Notes: generated from the sequence alone by a model not told the origin. Positions 34,526 to 47,475 are shown, numbered from the stretch's first letter. The stretch: 64,000 bases of DNA from Myrica gale (GCA_963930655.1 OZ005621.1:15859001-15923000), one strand, 5' to 3'. Translations and numbers: made by a program.

Positions 34526-37500
34526 AGTGGTATCAGAGGTTCGATTCTGCCATGGCTGAGGGTACCCGCTACAAGGAAATGCTGGAACAAGTTAACCTGT
34601 TGAAGAAAGATCAAGAGGATCAGCGGCAAACCTTGCATGAAATAGTATAGCAACTTGCAACACTTACAGTGAATATGCAGATCTTGACAAAAGGAAAGGA
34701 GAAGGAGCAAGAGGACAGGGTTGTTGCTATCCCGCAAGGTCCACCACCGAATGGAAGTGGAGGTAATGGTGAGGTAGGAGGGCTGCAATTCCGGTCAGTC
34801 AAACTAGACTTTCCCAAATTTGATGGCACTGATCCAAATGGTTGGTTTTATAAAACTACCCAATTCTTTACTTTCCATAAGACTCATATGACCCATAAAC
34901 TCTTACTAGCCTTCTACTACATGGAGGGACAGACTCTTGTTTGGTTCCAGGACCTAGAAAATTCTGGCAATCTGCAAGATTGGGAAGGGTTTGTACAAGC
35001 TCTTCTCACTAGATTTGGACCTAGCTCTTATGATGACCCCATGGAGATGCTAACCAGGTTGAGGCAGATCGAGAGTGTGGAGCATTACAAAAGCCAGTTT
35101 GAATGTATTTCTAATAGATTGAGGGGGCTGACTGAGAATTATAAACTAAGCTGTTTTTTGAGTGGCCTCAAGGATGAGATTCGACTTCCTGTGAGGATGT
35201 TCAATCCACCCAATCTCATTACAGCCTATGGACTAGCTAAGATCTAAGAAGAACACATGTTACTCAGCCGAAAAACCACAAAGGGGCTGCTGCCCAATCC
35301 ACCCTCATACCACCCAACCTCTCACAACCCAAACAGTCCAACCAACCCACCATATAACCAATCATACAACCACCAGCAAACCCACAGAAAACCACTTCAG
35401 ATTCAAAAACTTACACCCAACCAAATGACGGAAAGGAGGGAAAAGGGATTATGTTACAACTGTGATGAGAAGTGGACTTTTAAGCATGTGTGCAAAAATC
35501 CAAAGTTATTTCTTATGGAGGAGTGGGAACCGGGGGAAGTGGATGTATGTGGAGATGATGGAGATGCAGAGATGGAGGGGAAGCTAACTCATGAAGTGGA
35601 GAACGCAGAACCTGAGATTTCCTTACATGCTCTCACGGGTTCTATGAATCCTAAAACTATGAGAGTGCTCGGGAAGATAGGAGGACAGCAAGTAGTAATT
35701 CTTATTGACTATGGCACTACACATAATTTTTTAGATTCGTCTATTGCTCAAAGAGCTCGAGTGGCAGCTAAAAAGGGGGAAGATATTAAGGTACGAGTTG
35801 CAAGTGGAGAGTTACTCAGTAGTGAAGGCAAAAGTGAGGGTTTGAAGCTGCAAATACAAGGGAACAACTTTGTAACTGATACGTATGTGTTGAGCTTAGC
35901 TGGTTGTGATATGGTGTTAGGAGTGTACTGGTTGAGGACCCTTGGGCAGATCCTTTGGAATTTTTCTGAATTGACCATAGAGTTCCAAATGCACAACCAA
36001 ACAGTGAAGTTGAGAGGTTTAAGTCCTAATCACCTACAGGGCAGACTTAGGCCTTGCTGAAGAAGTTCCAGATGTGGAAATTCTATTGCAACAGTATGCC
36101 AAGGTGTTTGATGAACCTACTGGACTGCCACCAGTGAGGTCCCATGATCATGCAATAATTTTGAAAGAATGGACATCTCCTATTTCAGTGAGACCTTATC
36201 GATATCTTTTTTTCCAAAAAGAGGAAATTGAGAAAATTGTGAGGGAACTTTTGAAAACGGGCGTTATCAGATTGAGTCAAAACCCTTTTTCGTCCCCTGT
36301 TTTATTGGTTAGGAAGGCTGATGGGTCTTGGCGTATGTGTGTTGATTATAGGGCCCTTAATATGGAGACAATTAAGGAAAAATTCCCTATACCAGTTGTG
36401 GATGAGCTATTGGATGAGCTACATGGTGCGAAGTTTTTCTCAAAACTGGATTTGAGATCCGGGTACTATCAGATCCGAGTTAAACCAGCTGATATTCCAA
36501 AAACAGCATTTCGGACCCATGAGGGTCACTATGAGTTTTTAGTCATGCCTTTCGGCTTGAAAAATGCTCCTTCCACTTTTCAAAGTCTCATGAATGAAGT
36601 GTTCAGACCCTATTTGAGGAAATTTCTACTGGTGTTCTTTGATGACATTCTCATTTATAGTAAAACCTGGACTGATCATCTAACACACTTACAGGTGACT
36701 TTGGAAATTTTGAAGAAACATCAGCTGTATGCAAAGCGATCAAAATGCAAGTCTGGGTGCAAGGAGGTGGATTATTTGGGGCATGTTGTTTTTGAGGAAG
36801 GAGTAAAAGCTGATCCCTCCAAGATTCAGTCCATGCTGGATTGGCCAATTCCCACCACTTTGAAGTCTCTCAGGGGTTTCTTGGGCCTTACGGGTTATTA
36901 CAGAAAATTCATTAAGGGGTATGGGTCTATTGCAGCACCCCTAACTGCCTTACTAAAAAAGAATGAGTTTGGGTGGTCTCCGGTAGCCACTGAGGCCTTC
37001 CAACACCTTCAGGCAGCAGTGACACAACCTCCGGTATTAGCTCTACCAAATTTTTCTAAACCTTTTGTGATGGAGTGTGATGCTAGTGGATTGGGAATTG
37101 GGGTTGTGCTGATGCAAGAGGGAAGACCTATTGCTTATTTCAGTCAAGCCCTTAAGGGAAAAACACTCAATATGTCTACCTACGAGAAGGAACTTTTGGC
37201 AGTCGTCTCAGCTGTCCAAAAGTGGAGACCGTACTTAATTGGGCAAACCTTTGTGGTAAGGACTGACCAGCAGAGCTTAAAGCACCTCCTGGAACCAAAA
37301 ATTGGTACCCCATTTCAATAGAAATGGTTAACCAAGTTGTTGGGGTATGATTTCAAAGTGGAATATAAGAAGGGTCGGGAAAACAGGGTGGCGGATGCCT
37401 TGTCTAGGAGAGAAGAGACTGCTGTGGCAGCCACTCTCTCAGCTTTTTCAGCACCTACAACAACCTGGTTGGAAGACTTGAGGTCTAGTTACTCAGATGA

Positions 37501-38909
37501 CAGATCTAAAGAGTTGTTGACTAAGTGGACAGCAAAGGAGTTGGATCCAGTTATTTATAACTTGAGGAATGACCTTCTATCTTATAAAGGCCGATTGTAT
37601 GTGGGTTCTGACACCAACCTACGTGACCAGATCATCAAACAGGCTCATGACACACCCATTGTGGGTCATTCACGGTATGATAAAACCCTACATAGAGTGC
37701 ATCGAGATTTTTATTGGTCGGGCATGAAAAAACAGATTCGGATACACATTAGGGAATGCCACATTTGTCAGCAGATTAAACATGATAATCTGGCCCCTGG
37801 GGGTTTACTACAACCTTTACCAATTCCTACCCGTACATGGTCTCATATCACTATGAACTTCATTGAAGGCCTCCCTTTCTCCCAAGGCTATTCTGTGATC
37901 TATGTGGTGATGGATAGGTTGTCCAAATATGCCCATTTCATTCCCCTTGCCCACCCCTATACAGCATCCAAGGTAGCTATGGCTTTCCTAAACTCTACTT
38001 TCAAACTTCATGGTCTTCCTGACTCTATTGTGTCTGATAGAGATCTGACCTTCACAAGTACATTTTGGAAAGAGTTGTTTCGGGTTCAGGGTACCACACT
38101 ATCCTACAGCACAGCTTACCATCCACAAACTGATGGTCAGACAGAAATAGTGAATAAATGTCTAGAGAACTACCTCAGCTGTTTTGTGTGTGAGCTACCA
38201 AAGGATTCGTCTCACTGGTTGGCCCTTGCCGAGTGGTGGTACAATACGAATTTTCATGCATCTACAAATTTAACTCCTTTTGAGGTCCTATATGGTCAAG
38301 CACCACCCAGATTATTACCTTATGAGTCAGGCACGACTCAAGTTGCTGCTGTGGAAGTCACCTTGCGTACCAGAGACCAAACGCTGAGTTTACTCCGGGA
38401 GAATCTCGCAAAAGCACAGAATCGCATGAAGCATTATGCAGATTTAAGGCGCACAAAAAGACACTTTGAAATAGGGGATTGGATTTACCTTCGGTTACAA
38501 CCCTACCGACAAACATCGGTTGCACACCGCCGTAAGTTGAAGCTCTCTCCTTGCTTTTACGGGCCTTTTTAGATCTCCGCTCGGATTGGGGCTGTAGTGT
38601 ATCGTCTGGAGTTACCTTCGACGACCCGCATCCACCCAGTCTTCCACGTTTCCCAGCTCAAAAAGAAACTTGGGTCACTCTGTGTGCCTCTCCCTTCACT
38701 TCCACCGGTAGATCCGCAGGGTTTAATTCAGCCCGAACCAGAAAAGCTGTTGGATCGTCGTGTTGGTAGAGCGGGCCAGCGTGCTGTGACGGAGGTCCTC
38801 GTTCAATGGTTGGGCCAGGGGGATGAGGATGCGACGTGGGAGAGGCTTGACAACCTTCACCGTCAGTTTCCCCACCTTGTGGACAAGGTGCTCTAAATGG
38901 GGGTGGCAA

Positions 38910-39376
38910 TGTCATATGTCGAAGCTAGGGCTTGAAGAGGAGAGATATGAAGACAGAAGAGGAGATCGAAGACAGAAGCTGAGGGTGTGGTCGCGTAGTT
39001 GAAGTTTAAGTGTTAAGTGTTGGTGTAGGCTGGGTTAAGGTTTGGGCCTTGGGCCCCGAACTGCATGTGGGTTATCTTAGTTGTGGTGTTGGGTTGTTTT
39101 AATGGGTTCGGCTCGGGTTAGATTTGAATAAGCCCATAGTGTGTGAAGTGTGGAGTTTGTTACGTGAATCTGTTAGAATATAGGGGGGAAGTACGGTGAG
39201 AGGGGTATCGAAAATATTGAGCTTTTGTGCTTCTTTCTTTCCCCTTTTCTGTGGAGGCTTGCCAATCCTCGAAATTGGCCCTATCTGTTTTACTCATTCA
39301 ATCAAAGATCTCTCAGTTTGCATCCATATTACAATCCCTACGTTATTACAATTCTCTTTAATAGAAAACTATTACA
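38910..39376 (+). repeat. 3' LTR of the Gypsy element
   Basis: 467 bp, partner of 34046-34525. It joins kinesin coding sequence directly at 39377, inside the codons for KEKEA. Confidence 0.95.
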
Positions 39377-40138
39377 GCTTCCTTCTCCTTCTTCGCCATC
39401 GGCCTAAGCCTCACAAACACAAGAATCCGACTCCAAGCCGTGCTGGGATTCTCCGAAACAGTCTCCAGTCTCTCCAATTCTTGCACATTCTTGCTCAGTC
39501 CAATACCTTTGACCTCCGGCGGGGGTTCTGATGTGCCCATTGAGAGCTTCCGTGCCACCGTGTTTGAGGCCGCTACCTTCCTTTGGCACAAAAACCCCAC
39601 GATTCGATCCAGACCCGCCACCACATTCTCCTTGACATCAGCGATCGGTGGCTGAGGCAGAACATATGTTCTTGTAACTGTAGAACTAGGTACTGCGGGC
39701 ATTGAGTTATCTCTCATGACATACTTTGGCTTTAACTCCTTGTCTTCTTTTTTACAAGAACTAACGAGGAGCTCGACGCTAGGGTGGGTGGAAAATCGGG
39801 GCTCTTCGGGCCTCAAAGATTGGTTCTTGACTGCTGCAGAAGCTTGCTTTTGCTGCTCATACAAGACAGTCAAGGCTTTCATCTTCTCTTTGAGGCCATG
39901 GTGTGGGTTTCTCAGAGCAACACTCACATGGGTGTCTTCTTTATTAGCTTTAGTCCTGGTCCTCTGCTCTGGAGTTGTTTCATTTTGTCCCCTGTAGCTG
40001 ACCTGAGACCTTGTTAACACAGGCATTCATTTTGATTTACCCAATCATAATTTCTTTTGAAGTTTTTTAAACTTTAATTTTTGGAGCGACTCATTTATTA
40101 TCAGAATCTCCAACACTGTATCTGATCGTGATCTTACC

Positions 40139-40527
40139 TGCTTAGAAAAAATTTATGATTTTTTTAGAAAATTGAAAATTTAGTTACTCAGGTTTTAGTA
40201 CCACTGATATACTTTTTTTTTTTTACTTTTTGGTCAATAAGAACATGTAGTGGTAACTTTTTACTCTATCCGTCAAACCTCTGTTAATTTTTAACAGAAT
40301 AGAACGCAGTTGACCGCTGCAAGTTGCCGTTGCCGCAACGGTAAACAAAACCGGTCAACCGCTATTCTCGTTAAAAATTAACGGAGCTTTGACGGATGGA
40401 GTGAAAAGTCACCACTACATGTTCTCAATAATCAAAATGTAAAAAAAAAAAAGTTAAGTGACCATTTTGTCAGCGGTACTAAAACCTATTGACCAAATTT
40501 TCAATTTCATTTTTTTTAATAAGCCTA
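40139..40527. mobile_element. Mutator-type MITE, 10-bp target duplication
   Basis: A 389-bp foldback element flanked by TGATCTTACC on both sides (40129-40138 and 40528-40537). Arms have the order GAAAATTTAG, GGTTTTAGTACC, ACATGTAGTGGT and GTCAAA-CTCTGTTAATTTTTAAC, mirrored on the other side. A 9-10 bp duplication with long inverted repeats is typical of MULE MITEs. It lies 113 bp upstream of the kinesin start codon, in its promoter. Confidence 0.78.
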
Positions 40528-40537
40528 TGATCTTACC

Positions 40538-41898
40538 CTTAAAATAACATTTTTATTTTTGAAAAAGTAAAATAAAATAATAAAAGGTTTAAGCAATCTG
40601 AATTAAGTCGTCATTAACCACTACTATATGTTATGAGGAGTAAATCGAATTAATCAAGAGATCGATTTACGTTTATGAAAGAATCAACGGCATTGATTTG
40701 TTTCGGAAAGAGAAAATTAAAGATATTATAACATGCAAGATAATTGTAGTTCTTTTTTTAATTTTTTTAAATCTGTTATGATTCATATCATAATTTCATT
40801 ATTAATGAATTTTTTTATTGAATTTTATTTTACTCTAAGATCCTAAATATATATTTGAAATGCGTTAGAGATACTATCAAAAACAATGTATAGAATTGGA
40901 TATAATAATATTATTATCATTCATATAATAAAATATTTAAGTTTAAATATATAAATATCTTTCTTATTATACTTTATATTTTTTTATATATAAAACTTTT
41001 ATCTTATCCTATATATATACTCCTAAAAGAAAATACAGACTTAGATGATTTTTATTGTAAATGTAGGTCTTATGATAGACTGAATTATTTAAATATATGT
41101 GTCCTTAATATTTCTCTTATCCAGTGTGATTATTTTATTTTTTCAAAAGCATCTTAGGATGTTAATATTATAAATAATTTTTGAGTAAATCATGTCAGTC
41201 GCGTCTCAGCCAACACTAATACGTCTTATGACATAGTAAATTATTTAAATCTTTGTGTCCTTAATTAATATTTTCTCTAATCTAGTGTTGTGATTATTTA
41301 ATTTTTTTTAAAATCATCTTGGATGTTAATATTACAGGTAATGCTTGAGTGAAATGCTATGCTCTCGTGAGTCGCGTCTCGCCGCCCACGCTAATACGTA
41401 CGTTAAGAGGGACACAAGACTTATGGACGATTTCTTTCGCCACCATAACGGAAATACACGTGACCAATAAATTATTAAGGGGAAGTTATCATTTTGGCAG
41501 ACACACTTATTGTCGTTTACCAATTAACTTCAATCCATTTGGCAACGCACTTGTTGCCGTATACCGATTTACTTTATAATTCTCTTTTTTTTTTTTAAAC
41601 CAAACACGGACAATTTATATTTACCGTAAGTTTTCTTACAGAACAGAAGTATAGTGCAAATGACTTTGAAAGACAAATTGTATACTTTCGTGCCTAACCT
41701 GCAGGAAGTAGGGATTTATTGATTAATTGTTGTAAATAAAATATACTTTATAAATATGTGATACCTCGTACGTGTACGTGTTCTTCATGTTTTCAAAACA
41801 TTGCCCTTTTGTTTTTTTGTCACCCAAGCAAACATCATTCCATCTAATACTTATGTGTTGACAGGGTTTGATTAGATCATATGTAGGCCTCTTCATTA
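40538..41898. other. AT-rich intergenic sequence, no gene
   Basis: Very AT-rich. Around 41090-41400 an approximately 150-bp passage occurs twice in diverged form (GTGTCCTTAATATT...GTGATTATTT...CATCTTAGGATGTTAATATTA...GAGT), an old local duplication. No protein-like ORF. Confidence 0.5.
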
Positions 41899-41903
41899 GA
41901 GTG

Positions 41904-43110
41904 TGAACATAATGATTTTAGACCCAACTATGCGGAAAATACCTAGAGGGAGTGAATAGGTATATTAAAAATTATCAAATAATTCCTTTTTAATACAAAT
42001 AACATATTCTCAATTATATGAACTCAAACACGATGTAACAATATTCAAATACCTAATTACCAATCAGATATGTATATATGACATATAAACAAATAAAACT
42101 CAAATATGAAAAATAGGCAAATCTGAAGAAACTTCAAGCGACTCCGAAGAAACTGCAATTGACAGAAACATAATTTTCAGATTAACTCAAACAATCGAAA
42201 CACAATCAATTGAACAATTATACCTGAAACCAGATCAATCACTAAGGCCACTTACCAACCAGATCAGTGAGTATGATTACCAAATCTTAAGATCGAATAC
42301 TCACAACACAAATAGCAAACTTGGTTAGTAAAAGAGTGACTAATCAAAGCAAGAACAATGAAAGAAACGTAACACCGAAAATGGTTACGAAGAGAAAATC
42401 CCTAAGGAACGTCCTTAAGGAGAAAAATTCTCCGGGCCCGTAGGCTGTTCGAATCAACTAATTTCTGAGTGATTACAAGGTGATCTGAAGCGACTAACCT
42501 AGCCTATCAACAACCCTTGAATCAAATCCAATTTACCATAAACTGAATCTTAACTGGACATAGAACCTCTACACCCAATAAGGAAATCACGATCTCGAAC
42601 GACACTTGATCTCTATTCACAAACCTTGTGCAATCAAGCCCACGGCTGAAACCTTCAGCCTCTCCAATTCAGAACCTCTGAATCTTCAACTTCACGAAGT
42701 CGAATGGGGGAATGCGGTGATTGTCTCTAAATCCTCATCATCAACTCAATCAACACCAAAGAAGCTCTTCACGAAACTAGCACACCATCATCAAGAAAGA
42801 GACGAAGCAAATCTATACACTTGAACCCACTCAATCTTGAAGCCAATAAAATCTTGAACGAATGAAAAATAATCTCGCGTGAAGCACCACACTCAAAATT
42901 CCAGATCTGATTTTCTTTCCCCGTAAGAGTCAAAAGCAGTTCAGCTCTCTTCTAAAGTCTTCTAGAATAGGAGGAAAAGACAAGAAAACCCTTAATGAGG
43001 ACTCTAGATAATCAACCGTTCAGCTCTTCACTTTCTTCTTCTAGAAACATTACATAAGACAAAAATACCCCTTTTACAAAGAATCACCTGATGCCAATAT
43101 TGCAGTAACA
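41904..43110 (-). repeat. 3' LTR of the gag-only Copia element
   Basis: About 1.2 kb, direct repeat of 46263-47470. Outer end TGAACATAATGATTTTAG, inner end GCAGTAACA. Confidence 0.9.
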
Positions 43111-44848
43111 ATCTCCCCCTTTGGCATCCTACGTGACAAAACAACACAAGCCTAGACACAAAAACACAATGTATCCTGTTGATCACCACCACAGGAAACA
43201 TTTTACAAAGGGACGCAAACCCTATATAAACTCTAATGTTTCTAGAACTAGAATAGAGTTAAATGAAGCAAAATACTTATCACAAACATCAATCTAAACA
43301 ACCATTAGAAATTGTGTTAGTTAAAGATATACATGTTAACAATAGCAGGAATTATGTCACATATGATGAGTTATGTCTCCCCCTAAGACACATAACAATA
43401 AGCAACTAAAATAGGAGGCAACTCCCCCTGACATTTAGCCAATCTCAATTAAAACCAGATAGTATAACCAAAACATAAAACAAAGCAAACCAACTCAAAT
43501 ATCTCAATCAAGTCTCCAATGACAATATCTCATCCTCCAAACATTACTCCCCTTTTCAACGGCTCCACAACTTCTATTTAAAAAATATGTTCTCATTTCT
43601 CATACTCTTTCTCCCCCATTTTTTGTCAAGGAGGATGTCAAACTAAAAACATATTAACATTAATAATCGCAACAACACAGTATGAATGATAAAAAAATTG
43701 AGGACCAATACCGTATGATATTAAACCAAAAACTCGATTTAAATTGTTTAACATAATCAAAACATGCAACAAGCATTTCAACGCATAAACACTTTAGATA
43801 TGCATATATGCAAAGACATGCAAAGACTTTTTCCCCTTTCAACAGAAACAATCACAATCAGATATCCAATGCATCCAAAAACATATCCTCATCATATATG
43901 AATAACATATTCTAACAAACTCAACAAAGTAATTTTAATATGCTATTCGTTAAATAAGGAGTACAAATGCATATGTCATCTAGAGGGAATATATGCTTAA
44001 TCACGATTAACATCATTAAAAAAATGTTTTATTGCCTAACAAGCAATATGAGATGCATTAAGAAGACTGATTTTTTCTTACCCAAACTTGTCTTGTTTTA
44101 GAAGATGAAATCAAATTTTAAGACATAGTATCAACTTGTTTAGCAAGTATACTAACTTGAGAAGTTAACATCTTAAAATCAGATTTAGATATAACATTTG
44201 AAGAAGATCTAAAATTCTTAAAATTTTCATTTGACAAATTATAGCATCTAGGCTCAATATGTCCTATTTTACCACAATGGTGACATGTTGGAATGAACTT
44301 CGATCTATTATAATTAAAATACCTCATAGGGTTAGAAGTTACCACCGAATATGATTTATTTTGAAGAGCTGAAACTTGAGGTGGTTTCTTCTTATTCACA
44401 GCAGGAACAAAAACTGTTTTGTTGACGTTTTTAGTATCATTTGCAGCTGAAAACCCCAAGCCTCTCTTGTCTCCAGCTGATAGTCCAATATTCAGCATTT
44501 TGTCCAGCTTTTTAGTTCCACTAGAGAACTTGTCCAGCTTCAACTTAGCTTGCTCCAACTCATGATTCAGCTCCTTAATGTTGGATTCCAAATCTGTATT
44601 TTCACACTTAACAAGGCAAGTTCAGATGTAAGTTGATCATTTTCTGATTAATCAAACTAAACTCATTAGAAATTAACACATCATTTTTCTTCAACTTTAG
44701 ACTCTCTTCATACAACTCTTCATAAGCCATGCGAAGAGAATCTTCATCGTCTGAATCTGAATCCAGGAGATCGTCACCTTCAAGATCAAATTCATTAGTA
44801 CTAACAATAGAAGAAGAAAAAAAAACATAATTAACTTTAGGGATAAAG

Positions 44849-45225
44849 ACACCTTGCCCCCTTATCTTTGGGGTCATTTACACTTTGCAACCCGATGTTT
44901 TATTTTTGATACATTGGACCCATTATCTTCCATATTTTTTCAATTCGGACCCCGTATCCAAATTGCCCGTCAATTTAGACGGATTCCGTTAAAATGTGGG
45001 GTGCAATGTGTAAATGACCCCAAAGATAAGGGGCACAATGTGTACATACCCTCAAAGATAAGGGGGCAATGTGTAAATATGTAACAGAATTTGTCTAAAT
45101 TGACGGGCAATTTGGGTGCTGGGTCCAAATTGAAAAAATATGTAAATTAAAGAGGTCCAATGTGTCAAAAATAAAACATCGGGGTGCAAAGTGTAAATGA
45201 CCCCAAAGATAAGGGGGCAAAGTGT
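44849..45225. mobile_element. Foldback MITE nested in the gag of the Copia element
   Basis: Inverted arms of over 100 bp. The left arm has TTGCCCCCTTATCTTTGGGG, TCATTTACACTTTGCA, CGATGTTTTATTTTTGA and AATTGCCCGTCAATTTAGAC, mirrored on the right. Inside, the phrase CCCCAAAGATAAGGGG repeats two to three times with GTGCAATGTGTAAAT. No coding capacity. The exact target duplication was not resolved. Confidence 0.72.
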
Positions 45226-46262
45226 ATGTGAAGAAGTTTCTTTACTGGAAGACGAAATATCAGAATCAGAATCAGAGAGAGATGCATTCATAGCCGATTT
45301 TCTTTGTGCTTTTAAATATGTAGGACATTCAGCTTTCATATGTCCGAAGCCTTTACAACCATAGCATTGAACACTACTCTCATCTTTCTTATCAAACTTG
45401 TTCTAATTTTTTTTATTGAAGGATTTCGTGTGTCCATTCTTTTCTTTCCAATTACTACCCTTCTTGAATCGAAAAGCTTTACGAAACTTCTTAGAAAAAA
45501 ATTTCAAATCATCATCATCATCTGATGAGGAATCCTCTTCGTCTTTAACGGTTTTAAGAGCAATATATTTGTCTTTCTTTGTAGATGGAAAAGTTAACTC
45601 ATAGGTTTGGAGAGATCCAACTAACTTATCAATCTTAATCTCATCTAACACTTTGATCTCCTCTATAGCTGTGATTTTAGATCTAAACCTTTCGGGAAGA
45701 GATCTTAAGGCTTTACGAACAACCTTTCACTCAAGAATTTTCTCACCTAATCTAAAACTAGCATTTACAATGGTTGTGAGTCTCCCATAAAATTCATCAA
45801 AGTTTTCATCTTCATTCATACGAATTTCCTCAAACTTTGACACATTTAATTGAAGCTTCGAGTCACGAACAACCTTGATTCCTTCATGAGTTAGAGCTAA
45901 GATATCCCATGCATCCTTAGCAATTTCACAGTTAGATATGCGCATAAACTCTTCAGGTGAAACACTCATGAAAATAACATTTATTCCTTTGCTATTCCTA
46001 CTAGCTAACAATCTTTCATCAGCTGTCCAACCACTTGTTTCTTTAACAATCATAACATCATCTACAGAACTTTTTGGCTTAGACCAGCCCTTATCAACCG
46101 CTGTCCATACCCTTTCATCAATTGATTTTAAGAAGACACGCATCTTGACCTTCCAATAGACATAATTTGAACCATCGAAAAATTGGGGTACATAAAGAGA
46201 CATCCCTCTTTCTATTTTGAACTAGGTTGGGTCAATGAACGAATTTAGCCTCTGATACCAAT

Positions 46263-47470
46263 TGAACAAACTGATTTTAGACCCAACTATGCGGAAAATA
46301 CCTAGAGGGGGTGAATAGGTATATTAAAAATTATCAAATAATTCCTTTTTAATACACACAACATATTCTCAATTATATGAACTCAAACACGATGCTAACA
46401 ATATTCAAATACCTAATTACCAATCAGATATGTATATATGACATATAAACAAATAAAACTCAAATATGAAAAATAGGGAAATCTGAAGAAGCTTCAAGCG
46501 ACTCCGAAGAAACTGCAATTGACAGAAACATAATTTTCAGATTAACTCAAACAATCGAAACACAATCAATTGAACAATTATACCTGAAACCAGAATATCA
46601 CTAAGGCCACTTACTAACCAGATCAGTGAGTATGATTACCAAATCTTAAGATCGAATACTCACAACACAAATAGCAAACTTGGTTAGTAAAAGAGTGACT
46701 AATCAAAGCAAGAACAATGAAAGAAACGTAACACCGAAAATGGTTACGAAGAGAAAATCTCTAATGAACGTCCTTAAGGAGAAAAACTCTCCGGGCCCGT
46801 AGGCCGTTCGAATCCACTAATTTCCTAGTGATTACAAGGTGATCTGAAGCGACTAACCTAGCCTATCAACAACCCTTGAATCAAATCCAATTTACCATAA
46901 ACCGAATCTTAACTGGACATAGAACCTCTAAACCCAACAAGGAAATCACGATCTCGAACGACACTTGATTTCTATGCACAAACCTTGTGCAATCAAGGAC
47001 CACGGCTAAAACCTTCAGCCTCTCCAATTCAGAACCTCTGAATCTTCAACTTCACGAAGTCGAATGGGGGAATGCGGTGATTGTCTCTAAATCCTCATCA
47101 TCAACTCAATCAACACCAATGAAGCTCTTCACGAAATCAACACACTATCATCAAGAAAGAGACGAAGCAGATCTATACACTTGAACCCACTCAATTTTGA
47201 AGCCAATAAAATCTTGAACGAATGAAAAATAATCTCGCGTGAAGCACCACACTCAAAATTCCAGATCTGGTTTTCTTTCCCCGTAAGAGTCAAAAGCAGT
47301 TCAGCTGTCTTCTAAAGTCTTCTAGAATAGGAAGAAAAGTCAAGAAAGCCCTTAATGAGGACTCTAGATAATCAACCGTTCAGCTCTTCACTTTCTTCTT
47401 CTAGAAACATTACATAAGACAAAAATACCCATTTTCCAAAGAATCACGTGGTGCCAATATTGCAGTCACA
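46263..47470 (-). repeat. 5' LTR of the gag-only Copia element
   Basis: Partner of 41904-43110, about 45 differences by eye over 1.2 kb. An initiator Met-type primer-binding site lies just below 46263. Confidence 0.9.
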
Positions 47471-47475
47471 GAGTG

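Larger units (their letters stand above)
34046..39376 (+). mobile_element. Young Ty3/Gypsy (chromovirus-type) LTR element in kinesin exon 1, TSD GCTTC
   Basis: A 5.3-kb element bounded by the duplication GCTTC (34041-34045 and 39377-39381), opposite in orientation to the kinesin. LTRs: 34046-34525 and 38910-39376, with TG...CA ends. A primer-binding site (TGGTATCAGAGGT, initiator Met type) follows the left LTR, and a purine tract (AAATGGGGGTGGCAA) precedes the right LTR. Parts in order: gag with a zinc-knuckle-like CYNCDEKW region (34.55-35.5 kb), protease (about 35.6-36.0 kb), reverse transcriptase with FFDDILIYS and RNase H (36.1-37.3 kb), integrase with HHCC zinc-finger-like region and core (37.4-38.6 kb), and a chromodomain-like tail (VLVQWLGQGDEDATWERLDN). 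Reverse transcriptase before integrase makes it Gypsy. It looks nearly whole, with about five breaks. LTRs differ by about 1% plus one 13-bp gap, so insertion is recent, well under a million years at commonly assumed rates. Confidence 0.95.
30560..40026 (-). pseudogene. Kinesin-8 (KIN-8A-like) motor gene, disrupted
   Basis: Family role: kinesin-8s are plus-end-directed motors that limit microtubule length. Exons on minus: 40026-39377 plus 34045-33876 (exon 1, split by a Gypsy insertion at the 5-bp duplication GAAGC), 33240-32967, 32602-32552, 32458-32366, 32234-31869, 31561-30894 and 30598-30560. All junctions are GT-AG and keep phase. The N-terminal extension has LRNPHHGLKEKMKALTVLYE. The motor has P-loop GATGAGKTYT (exon 2) and switch I NETSSRSH (exon 4). 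Switch II reads NLAGSE instead of DLAGSE (Asp to Asn codon, 32162-32160). A coiled coil, then RSFWDITTANSPSV and a last exon PGFARQKPESFK follow. Further damage: TAA at 32575-32573 in place of the Tyr of LTQYRAY, one extra base in the T run at 31475-31478, and another frame change near 31085. The motor could not be made from this copy, and an intact paralog probably exists elsewhere. Confidence 0.93.
41904..47470 (-). mobile_element. Non-autonomous Sirevirus-like Ty1/Copia element fossil, TSD GAGTG
   Basis: A 5.6-kb element on minus between duplications GAGTG (41899-41903 and 47471-47475). LTRs: 41904-43110 (3') and 46263-47470 (5'). Beside the 5' LTR is a primer-binding site (minus strand TTGGTATCAGAGGC). 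The interior encodes gag only: FFDGSNYVYWKVKMRVFLKS (about 46.2-45.7 kb), zinc knuckles near 45.35 kb (KAECPTYLK) and 44.25 kb (CHHCGKIGHIEPRC). No protease, integrase or reverse transcriptase was seen. Between gag and the 3' LTR, CTCCCC-type blocks at 43111-43120, 43376-43384, 43421-43430, 43548-43553 and 43611-43617 read as repeated polypurine tracts on minus, a known Sirevirus trait. The gag looks broken, with a few breaks and a nested foldback element. LTRs differ by about 3-4%. Confidence 0.88.

Noticed and set aside
34345-34650. 101-codon ORF, with a near copy at 39196
   Set aside because: Mostly LTR sequence of the Gypsy element; the second copy is the other LTR.
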